From NCBI RefSeq assembly GCF_000817785.2, contig NZ_JTCM02000020.1:1-64000 (forward strand): DNA of 64,000 nucleotides. The letters run 5' to 3'. Below are positions 1 through 9,295 of this stretch, piece after piece. Source of the DNA: Hassallia byssoidea VB512170 (GTDB lineage: Bacteria > Cyanobacteriota > Cyanobacteriia > Cyanobacteriales > Nostocaceae). How positions within the stretch are numbered: position 1 is the stretch's first letter; each line of letters opens with the position of its first letter. The notes beneath the pieces were generated by a model, which worked only from the letters and a program-made list of their open reading frames with translations, ran no database searches and was not told where the DNA came from. Both the position numbers and the translations under genes were made by a program.

Positions 1-104
1 AGCCTTGGTGCTGCCGGACATCAACAGATGATAAAACCTAGACACAAAAAGGCTTTTCACCCAGTCCCCAGTCCCCAGTCCCCAGTCCCCAGCTATACAG
101 TGTA

Positions 105-138
105 TTTGTAGGGACAATTCATGAATTGTCCCTACAAA
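105..138. repeat. 34-bp perfect palindrome
   Basis: Two 17-nt arms, starting TTTGTAGGGACAATTCA, are exact reverse complements with no loop. Just before it, 61-92 is a short tandem run of the 7-mer CCCCAGT. Neither is next to a T-tract, so this looks like a small interspersed palindromic repeat rather than a terminator. The rest of 1-283 shows no gene. Confidence 0.8.
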
Positions 139-283
139 GCGGCATAATGTATTGTACAAAACTCTTGACCGCTATAATTCGCGTTACACATCCGCCTGAC
201 CACGAAAATATATTAAATTAAAAGTCCGTACATACGTACCTTATTTATATAGTCGCGAATTATTTTCAGCTCGATATTGCCGC

Positions 284-931
284 ATGACTCAAATTGTCTG
301 GATTGCAAGACATGCCAACCGTCTTGACTTTGTAAACCCTGATTGGTTTCTCACCGCTGAACGACGTTACGATCCACCGTTGTCTGATGACGGTATGGTG
401 CAGGCACAGCAGCTAGCTAAACGACTGAAGCACGAAAAAATTAAACATATTTTCGCTTCTCCCTTTTTGCGAACCGTCCAAACGGCAAACGCAGTTGCAG
501 AAGTTCTCGATTTGCCGATTAAATTAGAAACGGGTTTGAGTGAGTGGCTGAATCCAGCTTGGATGACAGAAGAACCAGTAAAACTACCTACTCGACTGCT
601 AGCAGAATTATTCCCCAGAATTGATATTAGCTACACTCCGCGCATTGCTGCCAACTATCCGGAAACTCGCGAACAAGTGCGATCGCGTTCAGGACAAACT
701 GCCAGATGCTTGTCTTGTGAATTCCTTCCAGAGCATATCTTACTTGTGGCACATGGCGCATCTGTATTGGGTGCGGCAATGGGTTTAGTCGGTGAGATTG
801 CCCAAACAGAGGTGAAAGCTTCGCTGTGTTCATTGGTAAAAGTGGTGCGTGAAGAACCAAAATGGTTATTAGAGCTAAAAGGAGATACCTCTCATTTAAG
901 TGAGATAGAAGAAGTAATCAGGTTTAATTAA
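284..931 (+). CDS. histidine phosphatase family protein (phosphoglycerate mutase-like)
   Basis: A 215-residue cytoplasmic protein of the histidine phosphatase superfamily. The N-terminal strand ends in ARHANR, where His10 fits the phosphorylated catalytic residue and Arg9 its partner. SPFLRT supplies the second Arg (Arg63) and VAHGAS the second His (His157), so the catalytic set looks complete. The first motif reads RHA instead of the common RHG. There is no signal peptide or membrane segment. The family covers phosphoglycerate mutases, sugar phosphatases and protein phosphatases, and the substrate cannot be told here. The gene stands alone, separated from glucokinase by a tandem-repeat block. 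Confidence 0.8.
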   Translation: MTQIVWIARHANRLDFVNPDWFLTAERRYDPPLSDDGMVQAQQLAKRLKHEKIKHIFASPFLRTVQTANAVAEVLDLPIKLETGLSEWLNPAWMTEEPVKLPTRLLAELFPRIDISYTPRIAANYPETREQVRSRSGQTARCLSCEFLPEHILLVAHGASVLGAAMGLVGEIAQTEVKASLCSLVKVVREEPKWLLELKGDTSHLSEIEEVIRFN

Positions 932-934
932 ATT

Positions 935-1085
935 GGGGAATGGGGAATGGGGAATGGGGAATGGGGAATGGGGAATGGGGAATGGGGATTTGAAGAAAAG
1001 AATTATTACCAATTACCAATTACCAATTACCAATTCCTAATGCCCAATTAGCAATTAGCAATTAGCAATTAGCAATTACCAATCA
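935..1085. repeat. short tandem heptanucleotide repeats
   Basis: Seven copies of GGGGAAT plus one variant fill 935-990. An AT-rich spacer follows, then runs of ATTACCA and TTAGCAA type units to about 1085. The layout (G-rich arm, AT-rich middle, pyrimidine-rich arm) recurs at several other places in the window. It occupies the whole gap between the phosphatase and glucokinase genes. Confidence 0.85.
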
Positions 1086-1098
1086 ATCTAAAATCGCT

Positions 1099-2124
1099 AT
1101 GACATTATTATTAGCAGGGGACATCGGCGGGACAAAAACGATTTTGCGACTGGTGGAAGCATCGGATTCAAAGCAATTGCATACTATTTCTGAGGAACGT
1201 TATCGCAGTGCTGATTTTCCTGATTTGGTGCCGATGGTAAAGCAGTTTTTGGCAAAAGCTAACACATCGACACCAGAAAAGGCTTGTTTTGCGATCGCAG
1301 GTCCTGTGGTCAAGAATACTGCCAAGTTGACCAATTTAGCTTGGTTCTTGGATATCCAACGTTTAGAACAAGAACTAGATATCGCTCATATTTCTCTCAT
1401 CAATGACTTTGCGGCGGTTGGCTATGGCATTCTGGGTTTAAATAAACAAGACTTGCACACTTTGCAAGTTGGCAAATTTCAACCGACGGCACCGATTGCG
1501 ATTATTGGTGCCGGTACTGGTTTGGGACAAGGTTTTTTAATGAAGCAGCAAGACAAATATCAAGTCTTTCCTTCAGAAGGTGGACATGCTGATTTTGCCC
1601 CTCGTACTGAGTTAGAGTTTCAGCTTTTAAAACACTTGCTGATTAAACACGATATCCAGCGCGTTTCGGTGGAAAGAGTCGTTTCTGGTCAAGGTATTGT
1701 AGCAATTTATCAATTTTTGCGCGATCGCAAAATACACCGCGAATCACCAGAAATCGCCGAAGTTATCAGAACTTGGGAACAAGAAGCAGGACAGCAAGAG
1801 AAAAGTGTCGATCCTGGGGCAGCGATTGGTAATGCAGCACTTCAAGCAAGCGATCGCTTGTCGGAACAAACTATGCAAATATTTGTCGAAGCTTACGGCG
1901 CAGAAGCTGGTAATCTTGCCCTGAAACTCTTACCCTATGGCGGTTTATACGTTGCTGGCGGTATTGCTACCAAAATTCTCCCCTTACTCCAAGATGGTAG
2001 GTTTTTGTTGACTTTCACCCAAAAAGGCAGAATGCGAAGCCTCCTCGAAGATATACCGGTGCATATTGTTCTTAATCAACATGTGGGACTAATCGGTGCT
2101 GCTTTGCACGCAGTTGGGTTATAA
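1099..2124 (+). CDS. glk: glucokinase
   Basis: A 341-residue cytoplasmic enzyme expected to phosphorylate glucose to glucose 6-phosphate with ATP, feeding glycolysis and the oxidative pentose phosphate pathway. The N-terminus has the phosphate-binding motif LAGDIGGTKT. INDFAAVGYG contains the catalytic Asp, IGAGTGLGQG the glycine-rich loop and EGGHADFAP the sugar-binding Glu/His. YVAGGIATK near the C-terminus is the adenosine motif. Length fits the bacterial GLK (E. coli type) family rather than the ROK family, since no ROK zinc-binding cysteine cluster is visible. The start follows directly after a tandem-repeat block, so the promoter must lie in or before that block. Confidence 0.92.
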   Translation: MTLLLAGDIGGTKTILRLVEASDSKQLHTISEERYRSADFPDLVPMVKQFLAKANTSTPEKACFAIAGPVVKNTAKLTNLAWFLDIQRLEQELDIAHISLINDFAAVGYGILGLNKQDLHTLQVGKFQPTAPIAIIGAGTGLGQGFLMKQQDKYQVFPSEGGHADFAPRTELEFQLLKHLLIKHDIQRVSVERVVSGQGIVAIYQFLRDRKIHRESPEIAEVIRTWEQEAGQQEKSVDPGAAIGNAALQASDRLSEQTMQIFVEAYGAEAGNLALKLLPYGGLYVAGGIATKILPLLQDGRFLLTFTQKGRMRSLLEDIPVHIVLNQHVGLIGAALHAVGL

Positions 2125-2169
2125 CAGCTAGCAGCATAAGTAGTATTAGCATCTGCAAAAGCAAAAACT

Positions 2170-2769
2170 ATGACAATTAAAGTTTTCTTGCCATTAATCG
2201 CTGCCGCAACTTTTGTCAGCAGTACATATACGGTAGTTGAAGCGCGTCAACCTAAAGTTGCGGTTTCGCAAGCCCAAACAAGCGAATCTCAGGCATCGCA
2301 ATGGAAATTATTCACCGCACCAGACGGACGATTTACCGTTTTAATGCCAGGAATGCCCAAAAGAGTTACCCAAACTCAAAAAACATTCATGGGAGAAATT
2401 AATTTAGAAGTCTTTCTCGGACAACCCCCAAAGCAGGAAGTAGCTTATGTAGTTGCTTTTAATGACTTTCCTCACAGTTATGGTCAAATGACCAATCCTC
2501 AAGAAATCCTCAATAATGCACAGGAAATGGCTTTAAAAACTACGCAAAGTAATTTAATTGCAGCGCGAGATATTCGTAGTTCTAACGGTCATCCAGGCAA
2601 AGAAATTGAGTATGTAAATTCTGGTGGCAAAATCACGAGAAATAGAATGTATTTCGCTGAGGGACGCTTGTATCAAGTAATGGTGATTACAACTAAAAGA
2701 CAGCAAAAGTATTTAGCAAAAAGCATTACGGGGTATTTAAATTCCTTTAATGTTGTATTGCAAAAGTGA
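2170..2769 (+). CDS. secreted hypothetical protein
   Basis: A 199-residue protein with a cleavable-looking signal peptide: a hydrophobic stretch from about residue 5 to 22, then VEA. The mature part begins with a block containing FTAPDGRFTVLMPGMP. Cyanobacterial secreted proteins of unknown function often carry a similar motif. No catalytic motif, lipobox or second membrane segment is visible. It starts 45 nt after glucokinase on the same strand, so co-transcription is possible, but the products have no obvious link. A periplasmic location is inferred from the signal peptide only. Confidence 0.7.
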   Translation: MTIKVFLPLIAAATFVSSTYTVVEARQPKVAVSQAQTSESQASQWKLFTAPDGRFTVLMPGMPKRVTQTQKTFMGEINLEVFLGQPPKQEVAYVVAFNDFPHSYGQMTNPQEILNNAQEMALKTTQSNLIAARDIRSSNGHPGKEIEYVNSGGKITRNRMYFAEGRLYQVMVITTKRQQKYLAKSITGYLNSFNVVLQK

Positions 2770-2786
2770 GAAAAATTGCAACCGTC

Positions 2787-2815
2787 GTAGAGACGTTCCG
2801 TCGGAACGTCTCTAC
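2787..2815. repeat. interspersed palindrome (GTAGAGACGTTCC family)
   Basis: Two perfect 14-nt arms, GTAGAGACGTTCCG and its complement, surround one central base. Related copies lie at 28093-28120, 36871-36900, 51357-51389, 51397-51429, 59424-59452 and 59464-59492. This is a small mobile-looking repeat family. Here it sits between a secreted-protein gene and a Uma2 gene. Confidence 0.85.
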
Positions 2816-2868
2816 AATATGCGATCGCTTGTAAATTAAAATTATAAATTAATCAGCAGAGGTAACTT

Positions 2869-3510
2869 ATGAGCGAACTACAAACAAAATTACCGACTGA
2901 TATTTGGGTTACAGCCACTTGGGATGAATATATTCAAGCAATTGAAAATCCGGCTTACGAAAAAGCCAAAGGCTACTACCACAATGGACAAATGAGGATT
3001 GAGATGGCACCACTCGGTAATGACCACGCTAGCGACCACACTGTTATCATATTTGCTGTTAATTTGTTTGCCAGCATTAAAGGCATTGCTTTAAATGGCA
3101 AAGATAACTGCACCTACCGAAAAACAGGCTTAAAGGAGGCTCAACCTGATGTATCTTACTACATTGGTGAAAACGCTGATGTCATTCCTTACGGAACTTC
3201 AATTATTAGCTTAGATATATATCCTGCGCCAACTTTAGTAATAGAAGTTGCTAATACTTCCCTTGCTGACGATAAAGGTGAAAAACGACTGTTGTATGAG
3301 GATTTAGGAGTAGCAGAATATTGGATTCTCGATGTGCAAAATGTCCAAATTATTGCTTTTGCTATCGAAAATAATGGTAGTAGACGAATTACGCAATCTC
3401 TGGTATTACCTGGATTAGAAATTTCCCTATTAAATGATGCTTTGCGGCGTACTCGTCAGATGAATCAATCTCAAGTTGGTACTTGGTTATTAACTGAATT
3501 TCAAAAATAA
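2869..3510 (+). CDS. Uma2 family (DUF820) putative endonuclease
   Basis: A 213-residue protein of the Uma2/DUF820 family, which is greatly expanded in cyanobacteria. The fold is of the PD-(D/E)XK nuclease type. The likely active-site elements are QPDVSYYIG (Asp), LVIEVANTS (Glu) and the Lys-containing stretch after it (DDKGEKR), followed by the usual AEYWILDV segment. The real substrate of this family is not established. An AGAGGT ribosome-binding site lies about 6 nt before the ATG at 2869. It is preceded by an interspersed palindrome and has no clear operon partner. Confidence 0.85.
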   Translation: MSELQTKLPTDIWVTATWDEYIQAIENPAYEKAKGYYHNGQMRIEMAPLGNDHASDHTVIIFAVNLFASIKGIALNGKDNCTYRKTGLKEAQPDVSYYIGENADVIPYGTSIISLDIYPAPTLVIEVANTSLADDKGEKRLLYEDLGVAEYWILDVQNVQIIAFAIENNGSRRITQSLVLPGLEISLLNDALRRTRQMNQSQVGTWLLTEFQK

Positions 3511-3585
3511 TGCTGATTTTTGGTTTATCCATACAAGATATAAGTTATCATAATTCAGCGACAATACACTTGTTTTGTGAAAAAA

Positions 3586-4443
3586 TTACATCGCTAATCG
3601 CCGATTTCCATACCATTGGCTCAAATCATCCTCAATTGTCTCAAGAATCGCGATCGCCTCAGTTATTGATTTTGCATCGGCAGCTAAAAGTGCAAACGCT
3701 CGCTCAACCCGTTGTTGATAGTTAGAAGGGCAAATAGCAAACGTATTCGCAACTGCCACAGCACCCTTTTCATTCAACAGGTAATCTTCATTGAGTGCGA
3801 ATAATACCTGATTAATACACGCTACACTGCGGAAACAACAACCTGCTGCGTAAACAACATCATCGCGTGCGATCGCCTTTTTTGCAACAAACAGCGAGAA
3901 ACTTATTTCCCAGGCAAAAGTATTAATAGTTGCTTGTTTCAGTTGAACTGGATAAAGCTCTGTTTTTGCCTTCAAAGCTTCTAAAACACCATCAGGATCG
4001 TAAAGTGGCTGACAAATAGCAACTTCCCCCATATAAATCGAAGATACAAAGCCGTGAGGATGTCCTGGTTGATAATCAATAGTAATTTGTCCGGCATGGC
4101 AATCATCAATCACACGATTGACCTTCGCCAAATCGCGATAGAGAAAATCTACAGCTACACCTTCTACCTTTAGCCAAGCGCCACCGTTAATCCACTTTCC
4201 CCATTCTCCAATCGCAGTAACCAAATTTAGGCGATGGTTATCATCAAGCTCAGAGGCGAGGCGATTTAAAGCAATTATATCAGGTGGGTTTTCCGGATTG
4301 TAATAAATCCCCAAATCCACATCTGACTTGTTAGTATGGTTGCCCCGTGCCCGTGAACCTCCTAATGTAATAGCTATAATTCCCTTAATTGATTGCAAAC
4401 TACAAACAATACGATCGATGAAATGGGGCAATTCCTTATTCAT
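3586..4443 (-). CDS. nucleotidyltransferase domain protein
   Basis: A 285-residue protein whose N-terminus carries the polymerase-beta-type nucleotidyltransferase signature GGSRARG followed by KSDVDLGIYY, where Asp-x-Asp would bind metal. A further acidic residue (VAVDFLYRD) is a plausible third ligand. The rest is helical, as in stand-alone nucleotidyltransferases related to aminoglycoside adenylyltransferases or MNT-type proteins. The substrate could be a small molecule or a protein and cannot be assigned. It converges on the Uma2 gene, leaving about 75 nt between the stop codons. A HEPN partner gene, expected for MNT toxin-antitoxin pairs, is not seen next to it. Confidence 0.75.
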   Translation of the reverse strand: MNKELPHFIDRIVCSLQSIKGIIAITLGGSRARGNHTNKSDVDLGIYYNPENPPDIIALNRLASELDDNHRLNLVTAIGEWGKWINGGAWLKVEGVAVDFLYRDLAKVNRVIDDCHAGQITIDYQPGHPHGFVSSIYMGEVAICQPLYDPDGVLEALKAKTELYPVQLKQATINTFAWEISFSLFVAKKAIARDDVVYAAGCCFRSVACINQVLFALNEDYLLNEKGAVAVANTFAICPSNYQQRVERAFALLAADAKSITEAIAILETIEDDLSQWYGNRRLAM

Positions 4444-4490
4444 AAAGTGATTTTATATTTGTTTACATACATTGAATTTTTCTCGCCGAC

Positions 4491-5900
4491 TTACTTAAAA
4501 ATCACATCCAAGCGTTGCTGTGATGCTTTCAACGCTTCTTGGGGTGAACTTTTACCCAACATCACAGATTCTAACGCTCGACCTAAATTTTCGGAAACTC
4601 GATTGTAACCAGAAAAAATCGGACGCGATCGCCCATATTTCGCTTGATCCAAAAATACCTTCACTGCTTTTTGTTCTTTGACAAATTCCTGATATTTTGC
4701 ACTTTGACGCGACTTCAAATTCACCGGCAAATAACCAGTTCCGATCGCCCACTCTGTCTGAAACTCTTCACTCAAAACATACTCAATAAACTTAAACGCC
4801 GCTTTTTCATGCTCTGGCGTAGTCTTAAAAACAAACAGATTTTCACCGCCAATGCCCGTAGCAGGGCGTTCCCCAACCGGGATAGGAAAAACGCCAAAAT
4901 CGACATTAGCCGCCTGAAATTGCCCTAAAGTCCAGCATCCAGTGAATTGCATCGCCACTTTACCAGCAAGTAAAGCGTCTGTTTCATAACCGCGTTCCGG
5001 ACTACTTAATATCGCCGAACCGTCATTAATTAAATCACGCCAAAATTGCAAACCTGCGATCGCCCCAAAATTCTCCGTCAAATCAATCGCCGCCGCATTC
5101 TGTGAATCACCACCCACCAATTCCCCCCCACCACTCCACATAAACGGCAACCAAATAAACACCGTAAAATCACCTTTTCCTAAAGGTAAAAAGATACCAT
5201 GTTGGTCTATCCTTCCATCACCGTTTTTATCAACAGTTAATTTCTTCGCAACTTGCCGTAACTCCTCCCAAGTCCGAGGTAACTCCGTAATACCCGCTTC
5301 CTTAAACAAACTCGGACGATAAAAAACGCCAATATTATTAGTAGCAAACGGCACAGACCAAATCTTGCTTTGGAGTTCCATTGTGGCAAACAAAGCCGGG
5401 TCAATTTCCTTCTTCACCGCTGAAGTTTCCAGCATCTCATCCAAAGGTAAAAGCGCATCCAGTTCAACTAATTGACCGGCAATTGTCGGACTATACCACA
5501 ACAAATCGGGTGCGGCATTTCCCACCACAGCAGCCAAAATCTTCGGCATTTGTTGATCTGGTTGTCCCACATAAAGCGAATCGACTTGAATATCAGAATG
5601 ACTTTGATTAAACTTATCTACCAGATGCAGCAACACATCTCGATTTGCGGGTGGATTCACTCCTTGCCATAGCGTCACATGAACGACTTTCTCCTGAGTC
5701 AGGTTTCCAGAAGTTGCTTGACATCCGGTTAAACTGAGAACCGCTACGAGTAAAATTAGCAAAATAGGGATTAGGGACTGGGGACTAGGGACTAGTGCTT
5801 CTCTTAATCTTCTTTGCGCCTCTGCGCCCACCGAAGCTTTGATCGGAGGAAACCTCCGCTCAAACTTCTCTCTGCGTGAGACAAAATAATATTTATGCAT
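4491..5900 (-). CDS. ABC transporter extracellular solute-binding lipoprotein (family 1)
   Basis: A 469-residue family 1 solute-binding protein, probably for a sugar. A hydrophobic stretch ends in the lipobox LTGC (Cys60), followed by a domain starting VHVTLWQG and typical segments such as KIWSVPFATN and LPRTWEEL. No ABC permease or ATPase gene is adjacent, so it is an orphan that would need a system encoded elsewhere. The start is doubtful. The only ATG (5900) gives 42 residues before the hydrophobic core, and these are encoded by interspersed-repeat DNA (5762-5880). A TTG close to the hydrophobic core would give a normal lipoprotein signal. Confidence 0.8.
   Translation of the reverse strand: MHKYYFVSRREKFERRFPPIKASVGAEAQRRLREALVPSPQSLIPILLILLVAVLSLTGCQATSGNLTQEKVVHVTLWQGVNPPANRDVLLHLVDKFNQSHSDIQVDSLYVGQPDQQMPKILAAVVGNAAPDLLWYSPTIAGQLVELDALLPLDEMLETSAVKKEIDPALFATMELQSKIWSVPFATNNIGVFYRPSLFKEAGITELPRTWEELRQVAKKLTVDKNGDGRIDQHGIFLPLGKGDFTVFIWLPFMWSGGGELVGGDSQNAAAIDLTENFGAIAGLQFWRDLINDGSAILSSPERGYETDALLAGKVAMQFTGCWTLGQFQAANVDFGVFPIPVGERPATGIGGENLFVFKTTPEHEKAAFKFIEYVLSEEFQTEWAIGTGYLPVNLKSRQSAKYQEFVKEQKAVKVFLDQAKYGRSRPIFSGYNRVSENLGRALESVMLGKSSPQEALKASQQRLDVIFK
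5762..5880. repeat. interspersed repeats inside the 5' end of the solute-binding gene
   Basis: A C/G-rich tandem stretch with GGGACTAG units (5768-5795) is followed by a segment containing CTTTGCGCCTCTGCG, similar to the element at 39168-39260 (TCTCTGCGCCTCTGCGG). Both lie in the 5' end of the solute-binding reading frame and so encode its odd N-terminus. Confidence 0.65.
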
Positions 5901-5929
5901 TCTTGTGAGCGTATTAACAAGTTTAAATT

Positions 5930-6685
5930 ATGGCAGGACATAGTAAATGGGCAAATATTAAACGCCAGAAAGCGGTAGTGGACGCAAAAAGGGGTAAAAC
6001 GTTCACTCAGGTGTCACGAGCGATTATAATTGCAGCCAGAAGCGGTGTACCAGATCCAGCTTTAAATTTTCAACTTCGCACAGCGATTGAAAAAGCGAAA
6101 GCAGCGGGTATACCTAATGAAAACATAGAACGAGCGATCGCCAAAGGTGCAGGTACTTTTGGCGGAGATAACACCAGTTTAGAAGAAATTCGTTACGAAG
6201 GTTACGGTCCTTCTGGTGTCGCAATCCTAATTGAAGCCCTCACAGATAATCGTAACCGCACCGCCGCAGACTTACGCGCAGCTTTTAGTAAAAATGGCGG
6301 GAATTTGGGTGAAACAGGTTGCGTTAGCTGGATGTTTCAACAAAAAGGCGTGTGTGTGGTGCAAAATGTAGTTGATGAAGAACAGCTTTTAGAAGCATCT
6401 CTCGAAGCTGATGCCGAGTCTTATGAGACCTCCGATGAGATAGCGGAGGTGTTTACCGAAATTGCAAATTTAGAAAACCTCAGCCAAACGTTGAAAGCAA
6501 AAGGCTTTTCAGTAACGGATTTAGAATTGCGCTGGATTCCTAGTAATAGTGTAGAAGTTACCGAGCCAGATCAAGCGCGATCGCTTCTCAAATTAATTGA
6601 TACTCTAGAAGGCTTGGATGATGTCCAAAATGTCACCGCTAACTTTGACATGAATGAACAACTCATGGCTGCCAGTATGACTTAG
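5930..6685 (+). CDS. YebC/PmpR family protein
   Basis: A 251-residue member of the highly conserved YebC/TACO1 family, with the family start [14 protein letters not shown] and KRGKTFTQ. Further family motifs are [25 protein letters not shown] and [11 protein letters not shown]. Members are described as DNA-binding regulators, and some as factors that help ribosomes through difficult peptide sequences. Which role applies here is not visible. It diverges from the solute-binding gene with only 29 nt between start codons, so the promoters must overlap the coding regions or the gap. Confidence 0.92.
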   Translation: MAGHSKWANIKRQKAVVDAKRGKTFTQVSRAIIIAARSGVPDPALNFQLRTAIEKAKAAGIPNENIERAIAKGAGTFGGDNTSLEEIRYEGYGPSGVAILIEALTDNRNRTAADLRAAFSKNGGNLGETGCVSWMFQQKGVCVVQNVVDEEQLLEASLEADAESYETSDEIAEVFTEIANLENLSQTLKAKGFSVTDLELRWIPSNSVEVTEPDQARSLLKLIDTLEGLDDVQNVTANFDMNEQLMAASMT

Positions 6686-6752
6686 TTTACATATAAGTAG
6701 TCAAGCAAACACGACTTGATTGCGCTAGCTGTTATTGTCAAAATGAAGAAAG

Positions 6753-8042
6753 ATGAATAATCTTATCGTTTATTTAATTTTTCAATCATCTATGGCACTG
6801 ACTCAAATTACCCCAACCCAAACACCGACGCAAAAGCGGGGATATGAATATGATTTAGCGATTGTTGGCGGCGGTATAATAGGCTTAACCCTAGCCGCTG
6901 CGTTGAAAGATTCCGGTTTGAGTGTACTGCTAATTGAAGCGAGAGTGGAATCAGCAGCAGTAGCAAAAGGACAAGCTTACGCGGTTCACATGCTTTCAGC
7001 GCTAATTTACCAAGGAATTGGTATTTGGGAGAAAATATTGCCGCAAATCGCTACTTATCGCCGTGTTCGCCTTTCTGATGCCGATTACCCCAATGTGGTA
7101 GAATTTTCCACAACCGATATCGGAACTTCAGATTTGGGTTATGTGGCAGACCATCAAGCACTATTGCAGCCATTGCAAGAGTTTGTCAAAGAATGCCCGA
7201 ATGTGACTTACCTTTGTCCGGCGGAAGTGGTAAACAGTCAATACCAGCAAGATATAGTCGCGATAGATATCAAAATTGCTGGAGAATTGCGGACAATACG
7301 TAGTAAATTATTAGTTGCGGCTGATGGAGCGCGATCGCCTATTCGCGAAGCCGCAAAAATCAAAACTCATGGCTGGAAATATTGGCAGTCATGTATTGTC
7401 GCATTTGTCAAGCCCGAAAAATCTCATAATGACACCGCTTATGAAAGATTTTGGTCTAGCGGTCCGTTTGCGATTTTACCTTTACCGGGGAACCGCTGTA
7501 GAATTGTCTGGACAGCACCCCACGAAGAAGCCAAAGCTTTGTGTGCCTTAGATGACGAGCAATTTTTAAAAGAATTAAGTCGGCGTTATGGCAATCAGAT
7601 GGGTAAATTAGAATTATTAGGCTCGCGCTTTGTTTTTCAAGTGCAACTCATGCAAAGTTCGCGCTATGTTCTCCCCAGATTAGCATTAATTGGTGATGCG
7701 GCGCATAATTGCCATCCCGTCGGTGGACAAGGTTTAAATCTCGGCATTCGCGATGCAGCAGCTTTAGCGCAGATATTACAAGAAGCGAAAGCAACAAATA
7801 AAGATATCGGCGACATTCGCATCCTCAAACGCTATCAAAACTGGCGTCAGCGAGAAAACCTGACAATTTTAGGTTTCACCGATTTGTTAGATCGAGTGTT
7901 TTCTAACAACTTCTTACCCATAGTTTTAGTTCGTCGCTTCGGTTTATTGACTTTGCAGAAAGTACCTCTACTAAAAATATTCGCTCTCAAGTTGATGATT
8001 GGAATGAAAGGACGTACTCCAGAATTAGCGCGACGCATTTAG
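6753..8042 (+). CDS. FAD-dependent hydroxylase, UbiH/Coq6 family
   Basis: A 429-residue flavoprotein monooxygenase. The dinucleotide-binding motif is LAIVGGGIIGLTLAAAL, and the second FAD motif is ALIGDAAHNCHPVGGQGLN, typical of aromatic hydroxylases of the UbiH/UbiF/Coq6 group. LVAADGARSPIRE is the NADPH/FAD-sensing DG motif. Cyanobacteria make plastoquinone rather than ubiquinone, so a role in quinone ring hydroxylation is an inference from the family. The first ATG (6753) has a weak AAGAAAG upstream; an internal ATG at 6792 would remove 13 residues. The next gene converges across a repeat block. Confidence 0.85.
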   Translation: MNNLIVYLIFQSSMALTQITPTQTPTQKRGYEYDLAIVGGGIIGLTLAAALKDSGLSVLLIEARVESAAVAKGQAYAVHMLSALIYQGIGIWEKILPQIATYRRVRLSDADYPNVVEFSTTDIGTSDLGYVADHQALLQPLQEFVKECPNVTYLCPAEVVNSQYQQDIVAIDIKIAGELRTIRSKLLVAADGARSPIREAAKIKTHGWKYWQSCIVAFVKPEKSHNDTAYERFWSSGPFAILPLPGNRCRIVWTAPHEEAKALCALDDEQFLKELSRRYGNQMGKLELLGSRFVFQVQLMQSSRYVLPRLALIGDAAHNCHPVGGQGLNLGIRDAAALAQILQEAKATNKDIGDIRILKRYQNWRQRENLTILGFTDLLDRVFSNNFLPIVLVRRFGLLTLQKVPLLKIFALKLMIGMKGRTPELARRI

Positions 8043-8218
8043 GGATTAGGGAGTGGGGAGTAGGGAGTGGGGAGTAGGGAGTAGGGAGTAGAGAGTAGGC
8101 AGTAGGGAGTAGGGAATTTTCTTAGCAATCACCATTTCCCACTCACCACTCACCACTCACCACTCACCACTCCCCACTCCCTACTCCCCACTCCCCCTCT
8201 CCCCTAGTCCCTAGTCCC
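8042..8218. repeat. mirrored G-rich/C-rich tandem repeat block
   Basis: 8042-8120 is built of GGGAGTA/GGGGAGT heptamers and 8132-8218 of the complementary CCCACTC/ACTCACC units, so the two halves could fold into a long imperfect hairpin. It lies between two convergent genes. The C-rich arm runs into the 3' end of the slipin gene and encodes its last residues (RGTRD). Confidence 0.85.
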
Positions 8219-8974
8219 TCTTTCTATAGAATCTGACAAATTTCTCGCCAAATTCATAAAATCTGAAGGCATCATTACCAAAGTGGTTGTGTTATTTTCT
8301 GCACCTATTTCTGTTAGCATTTGCAATCTTCGTAATTCTAAAGCTGCGGGATTTTGCATAATCGCTTTGGAAGCTTCAGATAACTTAATTGAGGCTTCTT
8401 GTTCTGCGGCAGCTTTAATTATGCGAGCGCGTTTTTCGCGAATTGCTTCGGCTTCTTTTGCCATTGCGCGTTGCATTGCTGGGGGAATTTCCACATCTTT
8501 CATTTCTACCCGTTCAATGACGATTCCCCACGGTTCAGTTATTTCATCAACGATTTCTTGTACTTTGGTGTTAATTTTGTCGCGATTTTGTAAAACATCA
8601 TCTAAGATATTTTGACCCACAACGTTACGTAAAGTAGTAAGAGCAGTTTGATAAACAGCAAACTCGTAATTTTCTACTTTATTAATCGCTTTGGATGGGT
8701 CAAGAATTCGGTAATAAAGAACCGCATTTACTTTAATTGTGACGCTATCTGCCGTCACCGTTTCTTGAGGTTCAATATTCACGGTTTTAGTGCGAATATC
8801 GATTTGGGCTTTTTGGTCAATGACTGGTAAAATCCAATATAATCCGGGTCCGCGAACTCCGTTTATTCTTCCCAGGCGAAAAATAACACCGCGTTGATAT
8901 TCTCGGTCTAGCTTGAATCCGGCTGCGGCAAGAAATATTAAAAAAGCAAAAAATGTACCTGTAAGTGGTCCCAT
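8204..8974 (-). CDS. slipin (stomatin/prohibitin-like SPFH protein)
   Basis: A 256-residue SPFH-domain protein. One N-terminal transmembrane segment (about residues 4-22) is followed by LDREYQRGVIFRLGR, GPGLYWILPVIDQ and the typical DVEIPPAMQRAMAKEAEA helix. Slipins form membrane-bound ring assemblies that organise lipid microdomains and often work with a NfeD-type protease. No NfeD gene is adjacent. The last residues (RGTRD) come from tandem-repeat DNA, so the native C-terminus may have been altered. The gene diverges from the lytic transglycosylase gene across a 321-nt gap. Confidence 0.9.
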   Translation of the reverse strand: MGPLTGTFFAFLIFLAAAGFKLDREYQRGVIFRLGRINGVRGPGLYWILPVIDQKAQIDIRTKTVNIEPQETVTADSVTIKVNAVLYYRILDPSKAINKVENYEFAVYQTALTTLRNVVGQNILDDVLQNRDKINTKVQEIVDEITEPWGIVIERVEMKDVEIPPAMQRAMAKEAEAIREKRARIIKAAAEQEASIKLSEASKAIMQNPAALELRRLQMLTEIGAENNTTTLVMMPSDFMNLARNLSDSIERGTRD

Positions 8975-9295
8975 TTTGTCACCTAACTAATATCTAAATA
9001 GCTCTATTCTATACCTTTGATAGATGTACTGACAGCAGTTGTGTGAGTAGTGGGCGAAAATGCCGATCGCACTTCGTAACCAAAACCTTAAGGCTAAATT
9101 AAATCTCCCCTAAATAACTAGAGAAATTAACCAAAATATCCATCCTGTATCGCTGATAGCTGAATAAATCTGATTAAGATAACATACAAGTTACCTAGAC
9201 AAATCAAAAGTCTAAAAAAATTAAGAATTGGTGATTCTGTCCGCTAGTAGTGCTAAAGTTTCAAGAAATTCATCTGAAATTTTCAGCGGGTATCA
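8975..9295. promoter_or_regulatory. divergent intergenic region, slipin / lytic transglycosylase
   Basis: This 321-nt AT-rich gap separates two divergent start codons and so must hold promoters for both genes. I see no repeat family, tRNA or convincing operator in it, and no single -10 box can be picked out with confidence. Confidence 0.4.

Noticed and set aside
3510-3725. Plus-strand open frame of 71 codons
   Set aside because: It lies mostly inside the minus-strand nucleotidyltransferase gene, has no family features and only continues from the Uma2 stop.
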